Shown: positions 61,812 through 64,000 of the stretch, one piece after another
Layout of the letters: the number at the start of each line of letters is the position of its first letter
How positions within the stretch are numbered: position 1 is the stretch's first letter
Origin: Allokutzneria sp. NRRL B-24872
GTDB lineage: Bacteria > Actinomycetota > Actinomycetes > Mycobacteriales > Pseudonocardiaceae
NCBI RefSeq assembly: GCF_002155965.1
Contig: NZ_MUMH01000069.1
Coordinates: 1-64,000, forward strand
Direction: 5' to 3'
DNA length: 64,000 nt
Program-made: the position numbers and the translations under genes
The notes under the pieces: generated by a model
What the model saw: only the letters and a program-made list of their open reading frames with translations
Databases searched by the model: none
Told to the model about the DNA's origin: nothing

Positions 61812-62288
61812 CCGGCGCTCCCCTGCCCCTGGGGAGACCGGCTCGCCGTCCCGCGAGCCGCCCGCTCGCCTGTCACGCACTGTCATGGTTGACCCTGACT
61901 GAGTGGCTACGAAGGTAGGTCCGTCGCGCCATGGTGCTGCCCTTTTCCCGTGGTGCTCACCCACGGTGTTCAACGGCAGAAGGGTAAAAGGGCGAGCCTG
62001 GCCCGTCAACGTGACTCGGCGGTCTGGGACGGGTTGTCAACAGTTTGACAAACGGCCGCGCGGCGTACTCTGGCCGAAGGACACGCTTCCGGGCTACTCC
62101 GGCCGGACCTACTTGCAGGTTAACGGCGCGTTGCCGGGGAGTCGGGCGCTGCCCATCTCGATGACAGGCGTGTTGACTGACGGACGCCTACTTAAGTAGG
62201 ATCGGGTTGTCAGAAGTTGTCAACACTCGCGGCAAAGTGGGATGCCAAGTTGGCAGCTCTGTCCCGGGGGCCAGTCGAAAGGTCTGTC
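61812..62288. other. Repeat-rich 477-bp intergenic region
   Basis: No supported gene. From left to right: weak hairpin CTCCCC/GGGGAG (61818-61836); GCCCTTTT at 61939-61946 facing AAAAGGGC at 61986-61993, enclosing CCGTGG/CCACGG; inverted repeat TTGTCAA-CAGT-TTGACAA at 62034-62051; palindrome CCTACTTAAGTAGG at 62187-62200; direct repeats GTTGTCA at 62207 and 62217. The dyads suggest several regulator sites or a structured leader for the LuxR-type gene. Confidence 0.6.
62173..62202 (+). promoter_or_regulatory. Promoter with embedded palindromic operator
   Basis: TTGACT (62173-62178), 18 bp, TAGGAT (62197-62202). The perfect palindrome CCTACTTAAGTAGG (62187-62200) covers the spacer and -10, so a bound protein would block it. 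The next start codon is about 80 bp beyond the predicted transcript start. Confidence 0.65.
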
Positions 62289-63074
62289 ATGTCGCTGCAC
62301 ACTCCGCCGCCTGACCTGCGTCCACGCGATCACGCGTGCACCTGTTCGCGTGAGGAAACACAGGACACCAGACTGCGCGTGCTCGCCGTCGACCGTCACC
62401 CGGTCGTGGCTGAGGGCCTGCGCGCCTGCTTCACCAGGCACCCCGACTTCACCTTCGTCGGCGCCGTCGGTGGCGGTGCCCGCGTCGTCGACCAGGTCTG
62501 CGCCGCCCGCCCGGACGTCGTCCTGGTGGACATCGACCTCGGCGAGGTCGACGGCATCGAGGTGATCAAGGCGGTGCTGCGCACCCGCCTGCCCGTCGTC
62601 GTTGTCGTCTTCTCCGACAACCAGGCGCGGGCCGGGGCGGCGCTGGAGGCGGGCGCGATGGGCTTCGTGCTCAAGACCGCCGCGCCGGAGGAGCTGATCT
62701 CCGCTGTCCGCCAGGCCCGCAGCGGGGTCGCGGCCATGCCGTCGCAGCTGCTGCCGGTGCCCGGCAGGATGCCGAGGCTGCGCAGGCAGGAGAGCCGTTC
62801 GGTGCTCTCCGGCCGCGAGCTGGACGTGCTGCGCCTGGTCGCCGAGGGGCTGACCAACGCCGAGATCGGCCGCAGGCTCTTCGTCGCCGAGACCACCGTC
62901 AAGACCCACCTGCAGCGGGTCTTCTCCAAGCTGCACGTCAGCGACCGGGCGGCGGCCGTTGCCAACGCCCTGTCCAACGGACTGCTCATCCCGGGGCCCG
63001 AGGGCTTCGGCGGCGGTCTGCGCGTCCTCGACGCCGAGCCCGTGATGACCGGCGCGCGCCGGTCGGCGAGCTAG
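62289..63074 (+). CDS. LuxR/NarL-family response regulator
   Basis: 261-aa protein with a receiver domain (LRVLAVDRHPVVAEGLRACF; phospho-acceptor Asp in VVLVDIDLGEVDG) and a C-terminal LuxR helix-turn-helix (LSGRELDVLRLVAEGLTNAE). The first acidic pocket position is VDRH rather than DD, so phosphorylation may be weakened. A 35-residue N-terminal extension with CTCSREE is unusual. No kinase gene is adjacent: an orphan regulator. ATG 62289 chosen for its GAAAGG site. Confidence 0.9.
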   Translation: MSLHTPPPDLRPRDHACTCSREETQDTRLRVLAVDRHPVVAEGLRACFTRHPDFTFVGAVGGGARVVDQVCAARPDVVLVDIDLGEVDGIEVIKAVLRTRLPVVVVVFSDNQARAGAALEAGAMGFVLKTAAPEELISAVRQARSGVAAMPSQLLPVPGRMPRLRRQESRSVLSGRELDVLRLVAEGLTNAEIGRRLFVAETTVKTHLQRVFSKLHVSDRAAAVANALSNGLLIPGPEGFGGGLRVLDAEPVMTGARRSAS

Positions 63075-63191
63075 GCCGAGCCCGAGCACCAGTCCGGACC
63101 GGCTTCGGGGGTCGGCCCGGACCTGCCAGTCGGGGCGATCCGGCCCACGACCCTGCACCGGCTGGGCGACCAGCCGGAGTGGCGCCGGTGG

Positions 63192-63239
63192 GGACCTGGG
63201 TCGGTGGTGACAATCTCCAGTCACCACCGACCCAGGTCC
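63192..63239. terminator. Long bidirectional hairpin terminator
   Basis: Perfect 20-bp arms GGACCTGGGTCGGTGGTGAC (63192-63211) and the complement at 63220-63239, loop of 8 nt, between convergent genes. Confidence 0.88.
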
Positions 63240-63289
63240 GTCTCCACCTCACCCGCCCGCCTCGCGTGACAACACGTGTCAAACAGGGG

Positions 63290-63871
63290 TCAAGCGGTGC
63301 GCGGGGGCAGGGGGAGCGGTAGTGCGGGCAGGCCGTCGATGCTGGAGCCGTTGAACTCCTTGCTCGCGCAGTAGTCCGCGAACTCCTCGTCGGTCTTGCG
63401 GCCGAAGTAGCGCGCGTGCAGGTCGCGGTCCTCGCGATAGTCCATGAACGGCACGGCGTAGCCGCAGGTGTCGGTGATCCGCTCGGCGCTGATCACGATG
63501 ATCGCCCGGACGGCGGGGCCGTCGGCCTCGGCGAAGCGCGGGATCAGCTCGGCGAAGCGCGGATCGTCGCGCAGCACCACGGCACCGGTCCCGTGCACGC
63601 GGACGATGGCGGGCGGCCCTTCGAAAGCGCACCACATCACGGTGATCCGCTTGTTCTCGCGCACGTGCGCGATGGTCTCGGCGTGGCTGCCGCCGAAGTC
63701 CAGGTACGCGACGGTCATCTCGTCCAGCACGGCGAGCGAGCTGGAACGGCCCTTGGGCGAGAGGTTGACGTGCCCGTCCTCGGACAGCGGCGCGGTCGCG
63801 ACGAAGAACAGGGGCTGGCGCTCGATGAACTCGCGCAGTCGGCTGTCGATCGCGGGGTAGCTCTTTCCCAT
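63290..63871 (-). CDS. Pyridoxamine-5'-phosphate-oxidase-fold protein
   Basis: 193-aa split-barrel flavin- or F420-binding protein. FFVATAPLSEDGHVNLSPKG and VAYLDFGGSHAETIAHVREN with RITVMWCAFEGPPAIVRVHG are typical of PNPOx-like proteins of actinobacteria and related bacteria. Cofactor and substrate are unknown. The ATG lies 129 bp from the window end. Confidence 0.87.
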   Translation of the reverse strand: MGKSYPAIDSRLREFIERQPLFFVATAPLSEDGHVNLSPKGRSSSLAVLDEMTVAYLDFGGSHAETIAHVRENKRITVMWCAFEGPPAIVRVHGTGAVVLRDDPRFAELIPRFAEADGPAVRAIIVISAERITDTCGYAVPFMDYREDRDLHARYFGRKTDEEFADYCASKEFNGSSIDGLPALPLPLPPRTA

Positions 63872-64000
63872 GTGCCCGAGTGTGCACTCGATTTTCCCGA
63901 AGGGTCGTCAGATTGTTGACAGCTCACACCCGGATGCGAGAAGTTCGGCAGTGCCCTGCATCACACCGCTCACCGCTCACTGGCTGGACCGGCCTTGACT
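63872..64000. other. Upstream region at window end
   Basis: 129 bp upstream of the PNPOx-fold gene with no coding frame supported. TTGTTGACAGCTCAC near 63912 may contain promoter elements; nothing else seen. Confidence 0.4.

Overview
The window reads as chromosome of a high-GC actinomycete, most likely of the Pseudonocardiaceae/Actinosynnema-Saccharothrix type. This is inferred from the codon bias, frequent GTG starts, ATGA/GTGA stop-start overlaps, several apparently leaderless genes, and families typical of actinobacteria: IdeR, a SigB-like sigma factor, DUF3039, DUF3099, a GNAT-plus-acyl-CoA-ligase fusion, PucR and a baeRF-like protein. No phage, insertion sequence, tRNA, rRNA or CRISPR was seen. 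Most of the window looks like ordinary vertically inherited chromosome with accessory operons between housekeeping genes.

Layout. 0-10 kb: galK (cut by the window edge), ideR, a two-domain sulfurtransferase, an APC permease, a two-component pair, a DUF2269 membrane protein, and a protein-acylation pair (AcuC deacetylase and Pat-type acetyltransferase). 10-14.7 kb: small secreted and membrane proteins, a MarR/YceI divergent pair with two matched operators, and two overlapping tiny zinc-finger genes. 14.7-15.9 kb: rtcB. 15.9-25.6 kb: an oxidative uronate/aldarate catabolic locus. Uronate dehydrogenase, an IclR regulator and a semialdehyde dehydrogenase lie on one strand. A sugar ABC importer, KdgD, an enolase-superfamily aldarate dehydratase and an unknown protein lie on the other. 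Together they could take a uronate through aldarate to 2-oxoglutarate. 25.7-27.1 kb: a PadR regulator with its membrane protein.

27.1-35.4 kb: an unusual locus with two tandem EccC-like triple-ATPase proteins, a lipoprotein, and two paralogous membrane proteins. It resembles type VII secretion machinery but has no eccB/D/E, mycosin or WXG100 gene. 35.4-41 kb: class I fumarase, an oxidoreductase plus adenosylhomocysteinase-like pair diverging from a LacI regulator, and a tyrosine phosphatase. 41-52.5 kb: sigB-like sigma factor, dtd, a C45 Ntn-hydrolase, a dadA-like oxidase with a PucR regulator, DUF3099, pseudouridine catabolism (psuG/psuK), DUF3039, a GNAT and hisS. 52.5-58.6 kb: a baeRF-like protein, a five-gene overlapping operon ending in a haloacetate-dehalogenase-like hydrolase, and a SulP transporter fused to a beta-carbonic anhydrase. 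58.6-64 kb: DedA, a small secreted WP-repeat protein divergent from an XRE-helical-repeat regulator, a LuxR-type response regulator behind a repeat-rich 477-bp intergenic region, and a PNPOx-fold protein.

The most interesting signals are: the EccC-like locus; the XRE regulator with its divergent repeat-peptide gene, which has the layout of a peptide-sensing pair; a recurrent interrupted palindrome GTCCACWGTGGAC inside unrelated genes; and two 61-63 bp intergenic palindromes that both carry AGCGCT at their centre.
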